A DNA stretch of 45,259 bases from an uncultured Roseateles sp. (GCA_946886855.1 CAMPJJ010000038.1:1-45259), one strand, 5' to 3'; shown: positions 35,669 to 45,053, numbered from the stretch's first letter. Notes: generated by a model from the sequence alone, not told the origin. A program made the numbers and translations.

Positions 35669-38080
35669 CACCGCATCGATCGCATCCAGCACCGCCTCCG
35701 GCGTGGCCGGTGCGCGCAGCGGGGGATCGCAGCGTTCCGGTCCGCAGGCTGCAACCGCGTCCTTGATGGCGAGCAGCACCGAGAACGGCAGCAGCAGCGG
35801 CGGCTCGCCGACCGCCTTCGAGCGGTGGATGCTGTCCGCCGCGTTCGGCGCGTCGTAGAGCGCGACGCGGAAGTCCCGCGGCATGTCGTTGGCCGTCGGG
35901 ATCTTGTAGGTGCTCGGCGCGTGCGTCAGCAGCAGGCCCGACTGCGGATGCCACACCAGCTCCTCGCTGGTCAGCCAACCCTGGCCCTGCACGAACGCGC
36001 CTTCGACCTGGCCGATGTCCAGCGCCGGGTTCAGCGACTGGCCCACGTCGTGCAGCACGTCCGCGCGCAGCACGCGCGTCTCGCCGGTCAGCGTGTCGAC
36101 GAGCACCTCTGCCACCGCCGCGCCGAAGGCGTAGTAGTAGAAGGGATGGCCCTGCAGTTTTGCACGGTCCCAGTGCAGGCCGGGCGTCGCGTAGAAACCG
36201 TCGCTCCACAGCTGGATGCGCTCCAGATAGGCCTTGGCGACGAGCTCCTTGAAGCCGATCGCCTTCGGGCCGTCGAGTCCCTCGAGATGCCCATCGCCGG
36301 CACCGTCAGCGCGCGCGTCGACGCGCACTTCGCCGCCGTCGAAGACGAGTGCCGCTTCATCGCAGCCGAGCAGTCGCGCCGCGAGCGGCTTCAGGCGCTG
36401 CTTGATCTTGCGCGCCGCATCCTGCGCCGCCTTGCCGTTGAGGTCCGAGCCGGTGGACGCCGCCGTCGCCGAGGTGTTGGCGACCTTGCTGGTGTCGGTC
36501 GCGCTGGCGCGCACCTGCGATGCCGGCACGCCCAGCTCGTGCGCCACCACCTGCGCAACCTTGGTGTTGAGCCCCTGGCCCATCTCCGTGCCGCCGTGAT
36601 TCACCAGCACCGAGCCGTCCGTGTAGACATGCACCAGCGCGCCCGCCTGGTTCAGGTGGACGACGTTGAACGAGATGCCGAACTTCACCGGCGTCAGCGC
36701 CAGCCCGCGCTTGAGCACCGGGTTGGCGGCGTTGAAGGCGGCGATCTCCGCGCGTCGCGCGTGGTAGCCGGAGGTCTCGACCAGTTGGTCCGTGAGCGGA
36801 CGGATCTGGTTGTCCTCGACGCGCTGCCCGTAGGGTGTGACGTCCTGGCCGTCGCGATAGAAGTTGCGCTGCCGCACGGTCAGCGGATCCAGGCCCAGGC
36901 GCCGCGCCACGCCGTCGAGGATCATCTCGATCGCCAGCGCGCCCTGCGGGCCGCCGAAGCCGCGGAAGGCCGTGTTGCTCTGCGTGTTCGTCTTCGCGGC
37001 GTAGCCGTGCATGGACACGTTCGGCAGCCAGTAGGCGTTGTCGAAGTGGCACAGCGCGCGCGCCATCACCGGGCCCGACAGGTCGGCGCTGTGGCCGGAG
37101 TTGGAGATCAGGTCGATCTCGGCGGCGAGGATCCGGCCCTCATCGTCGAAGCCGACCGACCAGCGGTAGTCGAAGCCGTGGCGGCGGCCGGTGACGAGGA
37201 AGTCGTCGTCGCGGTCGACGCGCAGTTTCACCGGCCGGCGCAGCTGGTGCGCCGCGATGGCCGCGACGCAGGCGAAGAGCGCCGATTGCGATTCCTTGCC
37301 GCCGAAGCCGCCGCCCATGCGCCGGCACTGCACCGTGACCTGGTGCGCCTGCCAGCCCATCGCATGCGCGACCAGCTGCTGCATCTCCGACGGATGCTGC
37401 GTCGAGCAGTGGATCAGCAGCGCCTGGTTCTCCTGCGGCAGCGCATAGCTGATCTGGCCTTCGAGGTAGAACTGCTCCTGCCCGCCGACGGCCCATTCAC
37501 CGTCGAGGCGGTGCGGCGCCGCAGCCAGCGCGCCCTGCGCGTCGCCGCGCGCCAGGTGCATCGGCGGAATGACGTATTGCCCGAGGGCATGGGCCTCGCG
37601 CGCGGTCAGCACCGCCGGCAGCGGCGTGCCGACGATGGCCTGCTTCGCCATCGCAGCCGCGCGGCGCGCGAGTTCGCGATCGGTCGCGATCACCGCGTAG
37701 ACCGGCTGGCCGACGTAGCGCAGTTCGCCGTCGGCGAGGAGGGGATCGTCGTGGAGCAGGGGGCCGCAGTTGTTCTCGGCGGGGATGTCGGCGGCGGTCA
37801 GCACCGCGACGACGCCCGGTTGCCGGCGCAGCAGCTCGACGTCGATCGACACGAGCGTGCCATGTGCGATCGGCGAGAGACCCAGCGCCGCGTGCAGCGT
37901 GCCCTGCGCCTCGGCGATGTCGTCGATGTAGGTGGCCTCGCCGCTGACGTGCAGGTGCGCGGCCTCGTGCGCGCGGCTGACGCCGACCTGCGGTTGCAGC
38001 GCGGTCTGTCGCGCTTCGAGGGGGGTGTTGGCTGGCGTGTCGACGTTGAAACCGACCGGGAGTTCCGAGGGCTTGTTCAT
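35651..38080 (-). CDS. xdhB: Xanthine dehydrogenase, molybdopterin subunit
   Basis: An 809-residue large subunit that oxidises hypoxanthine and xanthine to urate at a molybdenum cofactor. The N-terminal Ald_Xan_dh_C-like part (about 30-150; GEATYIDDI, GVVAVLTAADIP) is followed by the cofactor-binding domain (CRRMGGGFGGKESQ, FRGFGGPQGALAIE, GGTEMGQGLNTKVAQV, and the GEPPLLLPFSV region with the catalytic Glu near residue 765). It is translationally coupled to xdhA by ATGA. The maturation protein XdhC, which inserts the sulfurated cofactor, is not in the window. Confidence 0.95.
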   Translation of the reverse strand: MNKPSELPVGFNVDTPANTPLEARQTALQPQVGVSRAHEAAHLHVSGEATYIDDIAEAQGTLHAALGLSPIAHGTLVSIDVELLRRQPGVVAVLTAADIPAENNCGPLLHDDPLLADGELRYVGQPVYAVIATDRELARRAAAMAKQAIVGTPLPAVLTAREAHALGQYVIPPMHLARGDAQGALAAAPHRLDGEWAVGGQEQFYLEGQISYALPQENQALLIHCSTQHPSEMQQLVAHAMGWQAHQVTVQCRRMGGGFGGKESQSALFACVAAIAAHQLRRPVKLRVDRDDDFLVTGRRHGFDYRWSVGFDDEGRILAAEIDLISNSGHSADLSGPVMARALCHFDNAYWLPNVSMHGYAAKTNTQSNTAFRGFGGPQGALAIEMILDGVARRLGLDPLTVRQRNFYRDGQDVTPYGQRVEDNQIRPLTDQLVETSGYHARRAEIAAFNAANPVLKRGLALTPVKFGISFNVVHLNQAGALVHVYTDGSVLVNHGGTEMGQGLNTKVAQVVAHELGVPASQVRASATDTSKVANTSATAASTGSDLNGKAAQDAARKIKQRLKPLAARLLGCDEAALVFDGGEVRVDARADGAGDGHLEGLDGPKAIGFKELVAKAYLERIQLWSDGFYATPGLHWDRAKLQGHPFYYYAFGAAVAEVLVDTLTGETRVLRADVLHDVGQSLNPALDIGQVEGAFVQGQGWLTSEELVWHPQSGLLLTHAPSTYKIPTANDMPRDFRVALYDAPNAADSIHRSKAVGEPPLLLPFSVLLAIKDAVAACGPERCDPPLRAPATPEAVLDAIDAVTPAGQ

Positions 38081-39663
38081 GCGACGCTCCGGTGCAGGTT
38101 GACGGCCTGCCAGACGCTGCTCGACTCGGCGGCGACTGGCGCATTGGCGCGCGTCTCCAGCCAGAAGCGGCGGATCAGGTTCGCGGCGGTGCGTTCCCGG
38201 TAGCTCGCGCTTGCGCGCAGGTCGGTCATCGGCTGGAAGTCGTCCTTCAGCGCGGCCGCAGCGGCGATCGAGGCCGCTTCGTCCCAGGCGCGGCCGGTCA
38301 CGGCGGCCTCGGCCTTCGCCGCGCGCTTGACGATCGCGGCCATGCCGCCGAACGCGAAGCGGGCATCGCGCACGACGCCGTCCTCCAGCCGCAGGCTCAG
38401 CACCGCGCAGACGGCGGAGATGTCGCTGTCGTAGCGCTTGGCGAGCTTGTAGCCGCGCAGCCGCGTGCCGGGCGGTGGCGAGGGGACCTCGAGCGCTTCG
38501 ACGAACTCGCCGGGCTCGAGCGCGTTCTTCATGTAGTCCAGATAGAAGGCCTCAAGCGGCAGTGTGCGCTGCGTTGCGCCGCGGCGCAGCACGATGCGCG
38601 CGCCCAGCGCGATCAGCGCCGGGGCACCGTCGCCGATCGGCGAGCCGTTGGCGATGTTGCCGCCCAGCGTGCCGGCGTGGCGCACCGGCGGCGACGCGAA
38701 GCGCAGCCAGAGCTCGCGCAGCGCGGGCACGCGTTCGGTCAGCGCGGACCAGGCGTCCTCCAGCGTCACCGACGCGCCGATGCGCAGGGTGCCGCCGTTG
38801 CCAGTGCCGCCGCCACCGCCGTTGCTGCTGCCAGCGGCGCTCGTGCCGAGGGCATGCTGCGCGGCTACGGCTACGGCGTCGATGCGTCGAAGTTCCTCCA
38901 CGCGCCCCGTGAGGATCACATCGCCGAGCTCGCGCTGCTGCTTGTTGACCCAGAGGCCGACGTCGGTCGCACCGGCGACGAGCCGCGCCTGTGGCATCGA
39001 CTCGCGCAGCGCGGCGAACTCGTCGAGCGAGCGCGGCGCGAAGACGCGCTGCGGCTCGCCAGCGCGAGAGAGCGCCTCGTAGTGGAGCGGCGGATCGTCG
39101 GCCAGCACCCGCAGCGCCTCGACGATCGGCGTGCGATCGATCGTGCGCGCGGGCGTGTCGAACATCCGCTCGCCCGCATCCAGGATCGGCCGGTAGCCGG
39201 TGCAGCGGCACAGGTTGCCGGACAGGTCGTCGGCCAGCGCCTGGCGCTCCGGGCGTGTCCCGCTGGCCTGATGGCGCTCATAGATCGCCTGCATCGTCAT
39301 CGCGAAGCCCGGCGTGCAGAACCCGCATTGCGAGCCGTGGCAGTCGACCAGCGCCTGCTGGACCGGGTTCAGGTCGGCGCTGTCGCCCAGGTCCTCGACC
39401 GTCAGCAGCGCCTTGCCATCGAGCATCGGCAGGAACTGGATGCAGGCGTTGACGTTGCGCAGTTCGACGGCCCGGCCGTCCGCGTCCAGTTCGCCGACCA
39501 GCACCGTGCAGGCGCCGCAGTCGCCTTCCGCGCAGCCCTCCTTGGTGCCGGCGCAGCGGGCGTGCTCGCGCAGGTACTGCAGCACCGTGGTCGTCGGCGG
39601 CAGCCCGGACACGGACTGCAGCTGACCCTGGTGGAAGAAGCGGATCGGACGGGGATCGGTCAT
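38077..39663 (-). CDS. xdhA: Xanthine dehydrogenase, FeS/FAD subunit
   Basis: A 528-residue small subunit that passes electrons from the molybdenum site to NAD. The plant-type 2Fe-2S cluster Cys are 44, 49, 52 and 74 (EGCAEGDCGACTV, NACIQF). The second cluster has Cys112, 115, 151 and 153 (QCGFCTPGF, LCRCTGYRP). The FAD domain follows (about 190-370; VAGATDVGLWVNK, GTLGGNIANGSPIGD), then the CO dehydrogenase flavoprotein C-terminal domain. A Gly-rich insertion (SSNGGGGGTGNGG, near residue 280) interrupts the FAD domain. The ATG at 39663 gives the usual XdhA N-terminus; the open frame extends 29 codons further, without support. Confidence 0.94.
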   Translation of the reverse strand: MTDPRPIRFFHQGQLQSVSGLPPTTTVLQYLREHARCAGTKEGCAEGDCGACTVLVGELDADGRAVELRNVNACIQFLPMLDGKALLTVEDLGDSADLNPVQQALVDCHGSQCGFCTPGFAMTMQAIYERHQASGTRPERQALADDLSGNLCRCTGYRPILDAGERMFDTPARTIDRTPIVEALRVLADDPPLHYEALSRAGEPQRVFAPRSLDEFAALRESMPQARLVAGATDVGLWVNKQQRELGDVILTGRVEELRRIDAVAVAAQHALGTSAAGSSNGGGGGTGNGGTLRIGASVTLEDAWSALTERVPALRELWLRFASPPVRHAGTLGGNIANGSPIGDGAPALIALGARIVLRRGATQRTLPLEAFYLDYMKNALEPGEFVEALEVPSPPPGTRLRGYKLAKRYDSDISAVCAVLSLRLEDGVVRDARFAFGGMAAIVKRAAKAEAAVTGRAWDEAASIAAAAALKDDFQPMTDLRASASYRERTAANLIRRFWLETRANAPVAAESSSVWQAVNLHRSVA

Positions 39664-39783
39664 GGACGGAAGCAAGGCTGGGCGGGCCGGAAGGACCGCT
39701 GGCGGGCAAGCAAGAAGCGGGCGAGGGGGCTCCGGGTCTGCCGGATGCAATCAGCCAGAACGGTACTCCTCTGACATCGCTCT

Positions 39784-39807
39784 GGTTATACGATGGGTGT
39801 TATGACC
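39784..39807. promoter_or_regulatory. Inverted repeat between xdhA and the LysR gene
   Basis: GGTTAT-N12-ATGACC (one mismatch between arms) lies 5 bases before the LysR-type start and between the divergent genes, as expected for a LysR-family binding site. Confidence 0.5.
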
Positions 39808-39812
39808 TCTAT

Positions 39813-40772
39813 ATGCCAATGACCATGTCGGAAGCGCTGAACTTCGACAAGATCGACCTCCTTCTGGTGCGGGTCCTGCATACCTTGATTTCCGAGCGCA
39901 GTGTGTCCAGGGCCGCCATGCGGCTCGGCAGCACGCAGCCCGCCTTGAGCGCGCAGCTGCGGCGTCTGCGCACCCTGACGGGCGATCCGCTGCTGGTGCG
40001 CAGCGGCGCCGGCATGACGCCGACGGCGACGGCGCTGGAACTGCTCGCGCCCGCCGAACGCCTGCTGCGCGAGGCGGACGAGCTCTTCGGCGCGCGGCTG
40101 CGCAAGTCGGGCTTCGATCCCGCGACCGCCGAGCTGCGTTTCCGCATCGCGGCCAGCGACTACCTCGACCCGCTGTTCCTGCCGCTGCTGGTCGCGCACC
40201 TGCAGCGGCTGGCGCCGGGCGTGCAGCTCGACCTGCAGCCGCTGAACGCCGACTTCGACTACCGCGCCTCGCTCGCCCGCGGCGAGGTGGACCTGGTGAT
40301 CGGCAACTGGCTGGAGCCGCCCGGCGAGCTCCACATGGGCCGGCTGCTGGTGGACGAGGTCGTCTGCCTGGTCAGCCAGGACCATCCCGCCGCGCGGATG
40401 GCGCCGCGCGCCTGGACGCAGGAGCGCTACCTCGACTGCCAGCACCTGGCGCCGATGCCGCTGAGCCGCGGCCAGCCGGGCGTGATCGAGCAGCACCTGA
40501 CCTCGCTGGGCCTGGAACGCCGCATCGCGGTGCGCTGCGCCCACTTCGGGCAGCTGCCGCAGATGGTGGCGCGCAGCTTGCTGGTGCTCACCACCGGCCG
40601 GCTGTTCTGCAACCGCTACCTGGATGCCTTGCCGGTGACGGTGCTGCGCTGCCCGGTGGCGTTTCCACCGATGACCTACTACCAGCTGTGGCACGACGTC
40701 AGCCACAACAGCGCGCCGCTGCGCTGGCTGCGCGAGCAGGTGCGCGAAGTCGCGCGCGAGCTCGTGAAGTAG
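39813..40772 (+). CDS. LysR-family regulator, probably of purine catabolism
   Basis: A 319-residue LysR-type regulator: N-terminal winged helix-turn-helix (about 10-70; VLHTLISERSVSRAAMRLG, SAQLRRLRTLTGDPLLVR) and a C-terminal effector domain (about 100-305) of the NodD/PcpR-like group (FRIAASDYLDPLFLPLL, RGEVDLVIGNW). Three in-frame Met codons (39813, 39819, 39825) could start it; none has a ribosome site, and the inverted repeat ends only 5 bases ahead. Divergent from xdhAB and followed by guanine deaminase, it most likely controls these genes in response to a purine intermediate. Confidence 0.87.
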   Translation: MPMTMSEALNFDKIDLLLVRVLHTLISERSVSRAAMRLGSTQPALSAQLRRLRTLTGDPLLVRSGAGMTPTATALELLAPAERLLREADELFGARLRKSGFDPATAELRFRIAASDYLDPLFLPLLVAHLQRLAPGVQLDLQPLNADFDYRASLARGEVDLVIGNWLEPPGELHMGRLLVDEVVCLVSQDHPAARMAPRAWTQERYLDCQHLAPMPLSRGQPGVIEQHLTSLGLERRIAVRCAHFGQLPQMVARSLLVLTTGRLFCNRYLDALPVTVLRCPVAFPPMTYYQLWHDVSHNSAPLRWLREQVREVARELVK

Positions 40773-40838
40773 GGCCGCTCGCGTTGCTTTCCGACTCTCT
40801 CCCTGAAGTCTTCCTTTCGAATCCCCTCCGCTGAACGC

Positions 40839-42152
40839 ATGACCACCGACCGATCCGCCGCTCCCGCACGCCTGGCCCTGAAGGGCGACCTGCTGGACTT
40901 CACCGCCGCGCCGCAGTGGGCGCGCGTGGACGACCCCGCCGTGCGTTTCCGTCCGGACCATTGGCTGCTGATCGAGCAGGGCCGCATCGTCGGCGCGCAA
41001 GCCGAGGATCCGGGCGAGGGCTGGGTCCGCGAGGATCACGGCGGCCGGCTGATCCTGCCGGGCTTCGTCGACACGCACGTGCACAGCCCGCAGCTGGACG
41101 TGATCGCGTCCTACGGCACCGAGCTGCTGGACTGGCTCAACACCTACACCTTCCCGGCGGAGCAGCGCTACATGGATCCGGAGGTCGCGCATATCGGCGC
41201 GGGCCGTTTCCTCGACGCGCTGCTGGCGCACGGCACGACCTCGGCGGTGGTTTATCCGACGGTGCACAAGGTGTCGGCCGACGCGCTGTTCGACGCCGCC
41301 GCGGCGCGCGGCATGCGCCTGATCACCGGCAAGGTGCTGATGGACCGCAACGCGCCCGAGGCGCTGCGGGACGACGTCGCGCAGGCGGAGCGCGACTGCC
41401 TCGACCTCATCGCAAAGCACAACCACCGCGAACGCCTGGCCTACGCGGTCACGGTGCGCTTCGCGCCGACGAGCACGCCGGAGCAGCTCGCGATGGCCGG
41501 CGCGCTGTGCCGCGCCGATGCCAGCCTCTACATGCAGACCCACGTGGCGGAGAACCGCGGCGAGGTCGAGTGGGTCGCCAAGCTCTTCCCCGAGGCGCGC
41601 AGTTACCTCGACGTCTACGACCGCGTCGGCCTGCTGCATCCGCGCGCGGTGCTGGCGCACGGCATCTGGCTGGACGACGAGGACCGCCGCGTGATCGCGC
41701 GCACGGGCGCGCACATCGCGCACTGCCCGTCGTCCAACCTCTTCCTGGGCAGCGGGCTGTTCGACTGGCCCGGCGCGCTCGCCGCGGGCGTGCGCGTGAG
41801 CGCCGCCAGCGACGTGGGCGGCGGGACCTCGCTGTCGGCGCAGCGCACGCTGGCGGACGGTTACAAGGTCCAGGCGCTCAACGGCCAGCGCCTGACCGCC
41901 TGGGCCGGGCTGCACGCGGCGACGCTCGGCGCGGCCGAGGCGCTGGGGCTGTCGGACGAACTGGGCCACTTCGGCGCCAGGACCCTGGCCGACGTCTGCA
42001 TCTGGGACTGGGCCGCCGGCCCGGTCGCCGAGGCCCGCATGGCGCTGGCCCGCGACCCGCATGAACGCGCCTTCGCGTGGATGACGCTGTCGGACGACCG
42101 CAATCTGGTGGCGAGCTACGTGGCGGGTGTGCCGCGCTACCGCCGGCCCTGA
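40839..42152 (+). CDS. guaD: Guanine deaminase
   Basis: A 437-residue amidohydrolase that deaminates guanine to xanthine, the substrate of the adjacent XdhAB. The zinc site is visible as DTHVHSPQ (near residue 80), THVAEN (near 234), AHGIW (near 273) and SDVGGG (near 324, the metal-binding Asp). The family motif HCPSSNLFLGSG precedes the last. The length matches bacterial GuaD. It lies 66 bases after the LysR gene with no clear ribosome site. The gap of 153 bases after it holds only a weak inverted repeat (CCCTGCC/GGCAGGG). Confidence 0.95.
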   Translation: MTTDRSAAPARLALKGDLLDFTAAPQWARVDDPAVRFRPDHWLLIEQGRIVGAQAEDPGEGWVREDHGGRLILPGFVDTHVHSPQLDVIASYGTELLDWLNTYTFPAEQRYMDPEVAHIGAGRFLDALLAHGTTSAVVYPTVHKVSADALFDAAAARGMRLITGKVLMDRNAPEALRDDVAQAERDCLDLIAKHNHRERLAYAVTVRFAPTSTPEQLAMAGALCRADASLYMQTHVAENRGEVEWVAKLFPEARSYLDVYDRVGLLHPRAVLAHGIWLDDEDRRVIARTGAHIAHCPSSNLFLGSGLFDWPGALAAGVRVSAASDVGGGTSLSAQRTLADGYKVQALNGQRLTAWAGLHAATLGAAEALGLSDELGHFGARTLADVCIWDWAAGPVAEARMALARDPHERAFAWMTLSDDRNLVASYVAGVPRYRRP

Positions 42153-42305
42153 CAACGCCGAGGCCCGCCGTTCGTCGCCCCTGCCTGCGTCCTGTCGCGG
42201 CAGGGCGCAGCGCGTGGATCCCGGGATAGTCAAATCCTGACCCTCATGCCTACAGTCGGAGCTTCCCGGGACGTCCCCGGGACCGATCAGGAGAGGAGAT
42301 CCCCG

Positions 42306-44300
42306 ATGACGAAGTTGTCCCCGCACGGCACGCCGAAGGCGGCATGGACCGCGCTTGGCCTGGCGCTGGCCGCCGCCACGACGCTCGCGCTCCCTGCACA
42401 GGCCGCGACCGAGAAGGTCGCACGGACGCCCGCCACGGCGGCCACGGCCAAGGCGCCGGCCAAGGCTTCGCAGCCGCGGCCCGCCAAGCGCTACACGATC
42501 GAGCAGTTCATGGCGACGACCTCGGTCCGCGGGGCCTCGTTCTCGCAGGACGAGCGCCGCATCCTGTTCAGCAGCAATGAGACCGGGATCTTCAACGTCT
42601 ACAGCCAGTCCGTCGACGGCGGCGCGCCGGTGGCGCTGACGACGTCCACGACGGAGAGCCACTACGCCGTCAGCTACTTCCGCACCGACGACCGCGTGCT
42701 GTTCACGCGCGACCAGGGCGGCAACGAGAACAACCACCTGATCGTGCGCGAGCTCGACGGCAGCGAGCGCGACCTGACGCCCGGCGACAAGGTCAAGGCC
42801 GGCTTCACCGGCTGGAGCCGCGACGGCGACGCGTTCTTCGTCACGACCAACGAGCGCGACGCCCGCTACATCGACGTCTACCGCTACGACGCCAGGACCT
42901 ACGCGCGCACGCTGATCTACCAGAACAACGACGGCAACGCGGTGTTCGACGTCAGCGGCGACGGCCGCTGGGTGGCGCTGGGCAAGACCAACACGACGGC
43001 GGATTCGGACGTCTACCTGTACGACACGCAGAGCAAGGAAACGAAACATCTGACGCCGCACCAGGGCGTGGCCTCGTTCAGCACGACGGACTTCGATCCG
43101 GAATCGAAGACGCTGCTGATCCTCTCGAACGAGGGCTCCGAGTTCCAGCGCCTGGTCGCGTACGACCTGGCCTCGGGCCAGAAGCGCGACCTGGAGAAGG
43201 CGGACTGGGACATCGTCTACAGCAGCTATTCGCGCGACGGCCGGTATCGCGTGACCGGCGTCAACGCCGATGCCAGCCTGGAGCTGCGCATCGTGCAGAC
43301 CGCCGACGGCAAGCCGGTGACCCTGCCCAAGCTGCCCGGCGGCGAACTCCGCGGGGTGACCTTCTCCAAGACCAGCCAGCGCATGGCGTTCTACCTGAAC
43401 GGCGACCGTTCGCCGAGCAACCTGTACGTCTACGACTTCGGCACGAAGCAGGTGAAGCAGCTGACGCGCACGCTGTCCAAGGACATCGATCCGGAGGAGC
43501 TGGTCGAGGGCCGCATCGTGCGCTTCCGGTCGTTCGACGGGATGGTGATCCCCTCGGTCTACTACGAGCCGAAGGAGGCGTCGCCGACGAACAAGGTGCC
43601 GGCCGTCGTGATGGTGCACGGCGGGCCCGGCGGCCAGACCACGCGCGGCTACGCGGCGATGGTGCAGTACCTGGTCAACCACGGCTATGCGGTGCTGGGC
43701 ATCAACAACCGCGGCAGCTCCGGTTATGGCAAGACCTTCTTCACCGCCGATGACGGCAAGCACGGCCGCGAGCCGCTGTGGGACTGCATCGAGGCCAAGA
43801 CCTACCTGGCCGGGACCGGCGTCATCGACCCCGAACGCATCGGCATCATGGGCGGCAGCTACGGCGGCTACATGACGCTGGCGGCGATGGCCTTCCGGCC
43901 GGAGGCCTTCAAGGTCGGCGTCGACATCTTCGGTGTGTCCAACTGGCTGCGCACCCTGGAGTCCATCCCGCCGTACTGGGAGAGCTTCCGCAAGGCGCTG
44001 TACCTGGAGATCGGCGATCCGGTGAAGGACAAGGACTTCCTGATCGCGACCTCGCCGCTCTTCCACGCCAAGGAGATCCGCAAGCCGCTGCTGGTGATCC
44101 AGGGCAAGAACGATCCGCGCGTCATCAAGCCGGAGAGCGACGAGATCGTCGAGGCGGTGAAGAAGAACGGCGTGCCGGTCGAGTACGTGGTCTTCGAGGA
44201 CGAGGGCCACGGGTTCTCGAAGAAGAAGAACCAGATCGAGGCCAACCAGAAGGTGCTCGAATTCCTGGACAAGTACCTGAAGCCGGGATCGAAGAACTGA
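42306..44300 (+). CDS. Secreted S9 family prolyl oligopeptidase-like peptidase
   Basis: A 664-residue serine peptidase of the S9 (acylaminoacyl peptidase/DPP IV-like) family. The signal peptide is about 1-36 (WTALGLALAAATTLAL, cut after AQA), followed by an Ala/Lys/Pro linker. A beta-propeller (about 60-385) is followed by the hydrolase domain (about 400-664) with the nucleophile Ser518 in GGSYGGYM, Asp near 603 in GKNDPRV, and His near 634 in EGHGF. VHGGPGG carries the oxyanion region. ATG 42306 with AGGAGAGGAG upstream is clearly better than an ATG 60 bases earlier. A small hairpin (TCCCGGG/CCCGGGA, 42264-42282) lies in the leader. It probably cleaves short peptides in the periplasm. Confidence 0.93.
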   Translation: MTKLSPHGTPKAAWTALGLALAAATTLALPAQAATEKVARTPATAATAKAPAKASQPRPAKRYTIEQFMATTSVRGASFSQDERRILFSSNETGIFNVYSQSVDGGAPVALTTSTTESHYAVSYFRTDDRVLFTRDQGGNENNHLIVRELDGSERDLTPGDKVKAGFTGWSRDGDAFFVTTNERDARYIDVYRYDARTYARTLIYQNNDGNAVFDVSGDGRWVALGKTNTTADSDVYLYDTQSKETKHLTPHQGVASFSTTDFDPESKTLLILSNEGSEFQRLVAYDLASGQKRDLEKADWDIVYSSYSRDGRYRVTGVNADASLELRIVQTADGKPVTLPKLPGGELRGVTFSKTSQRMAFYLNGDRSPSNLYVYDFGTKQVKQLTRTLSKDIDPEELVEGRIVRFRSFDGMVIPSVYYEPKEASPTNKVPAVVMVHGGPGGQTTRGYAAMVQYLVNHGYAVLGINNRGSSGYGKTFFTADDGKHGREPLWDCIEAKTYLAGTGVIDPERIGIMGGSYGGYMTLAAMAFRPEAFKVGVDIFGVSNWLRTLESIPPYWESFRKALYLEIGDPVKDKDFLIATSPLFHAKEIRKPLLVIQGKNDPRVIKPESDEIVEAVKKNGVPVEYVVFEDEGHGFSKKKNQIEANQKVLEFLDKYLKPGSKN

Positions 44301-44323
44301 AACCGTGTGAAGTTGCACGGTTT
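44300..44323. other. Hairpin AAACCGTG/CACGGTTT overlapping the S9 stop
   Basis: A perfect 8-bp stem with an 8-base loop begins at the last base of the stop codon. No T-run follows. It may protect or process the mRNA 3' end, or be part of the terminator region that ends at 44404. Confidence 0.55.
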
Positions 44324-44382
44324 ACAGCCTGTTGCCGGGCCTGGTTCCGGCTTGGGCAGGATGCCCCCACAAACAGGAACAG

Positions 44383-44404
44383 CCCGGCCTCGCGCCGGGT
44401 TTTT
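44383..44404 (+). terminator. Intrinsic terminator after the S9 peptidase gene
   Basis: CCCGGC-CTCGC-GCCGGG followed by TTTTT. A compact GC stem and a T-run, 83 bases after the stop codon. Confidence 0.85.
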
Positions 44405-44502
44405 CGTGCAGACAGAGAGAGAAGCGCCCGGTCCAGGACGCCACGCGCAGGCCACGAGCCCGCGGCGGCGCGCCGGGTTTCTACACGATGGGGGTTCAGA
44501 TC

Positions 44503-44955
44503 ATGCGATTCGATGGCACGTTGGAGAGTTGGTACGCCGAGCGCGGCCACGGGATGCTGAAGCCGGAGCAGGGCGGTGATGCCCTGTTCGTGCACGTGTC
44601 GGCCTTTCCCATGGACGGTCAGCCGCCTCGGGAAGGCGAGCGCCTGAGCTTCGAGGTTGTGTCCAGGAGTGACGGCAGCAAACAGGCCGTGCGGGTGCAT
44701 CGTCTGCAGGAATACAAGCTGCCGTCGCAGCTGCGCCCCGCGCGCATGGGCTCGCGTCCGCCGCGGCCGATCGCGCGCCGTCGGACGTCGCCGCTGACCT
44801 GGACCGTGCTGGTGCTGCTGTTGCTGGGCGTGGGCGCGACCGTGTGGTCGCCGGCCAGCCATGCGATCGCGGGCAAGATGCAGAACCAGGCACAGAACCA
44901 GGCCCAGGATCAGACCCCGGGCCAGGCCAAGGCGCAAGGCCGGGTGGGCCGCTGA
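44503..44955 (+). CDS. Cold-shock-domain protein with a membrane anchor
   Basis: A 150-residue protein. The N-terminal ~68 residues are a cold-shock (CSD) domain with divergent RNA-binding motifs (RGHGMLKP for RNP1, ALFVHVSAF for RNP2). A basic Arg/Pro linker (about 80-100) leads to one membrane segment (LTWTVLVLLLLGVGATVW, about 102-120) and a Gln-rich tail (QNQAQNQAQDQ). Many CSD-membrane proteins carry a DUF1294 domain after the CSD; that is absent here. ATG 44503 has GGGGG at good spacing; an ATG five codons earlier is possible. It is followed by a strong terminator. Confidence 0.8.
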   Translation: MRFDGTLESWYAERGHGMLKPEQGGDALFVHVSAFPMDGQPPREGERLSFEVVSRSDGSKQAVRVHRLQEYKLPSQLRPARMGSRPPRPIARRRTSPLTWTVLVLLLLGVGATVWSPASHAIAGKMQNQAQNQAQDQTPGQAKAQGRVGR

Positions 44956-45026
44956 CAGGTTGACTCCTTGGGGCTGGCACCTGCAGCCCCGTCGCCCTCG
45001 CGGAGGCCCGTTGCTCCGCTTCTTTC

Positions 45027-45053
45027 AGGCTGCCCTCACGGGCAGCCTTTTTT
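45027..45053 (+). terminator. Intrinsic terminator after the cold-shock-domain gene
   Basis: A 9-bp perfect stem, AGGCTGCCC/GGGCAGCCT, with a 4-base loop and TTTTT. Confidence 0.92.

Noticed and set aside
39786..44318. A 1510-codon open frame on the minus strand across the LysR, guaD and S9 genes
   Set aside because: It is antisense to three well-recognised genes, is rich in Arg/His/Ala/Val/Gln low-complexity sequence, and shows no domain; it follows from high GC at third codon positions.
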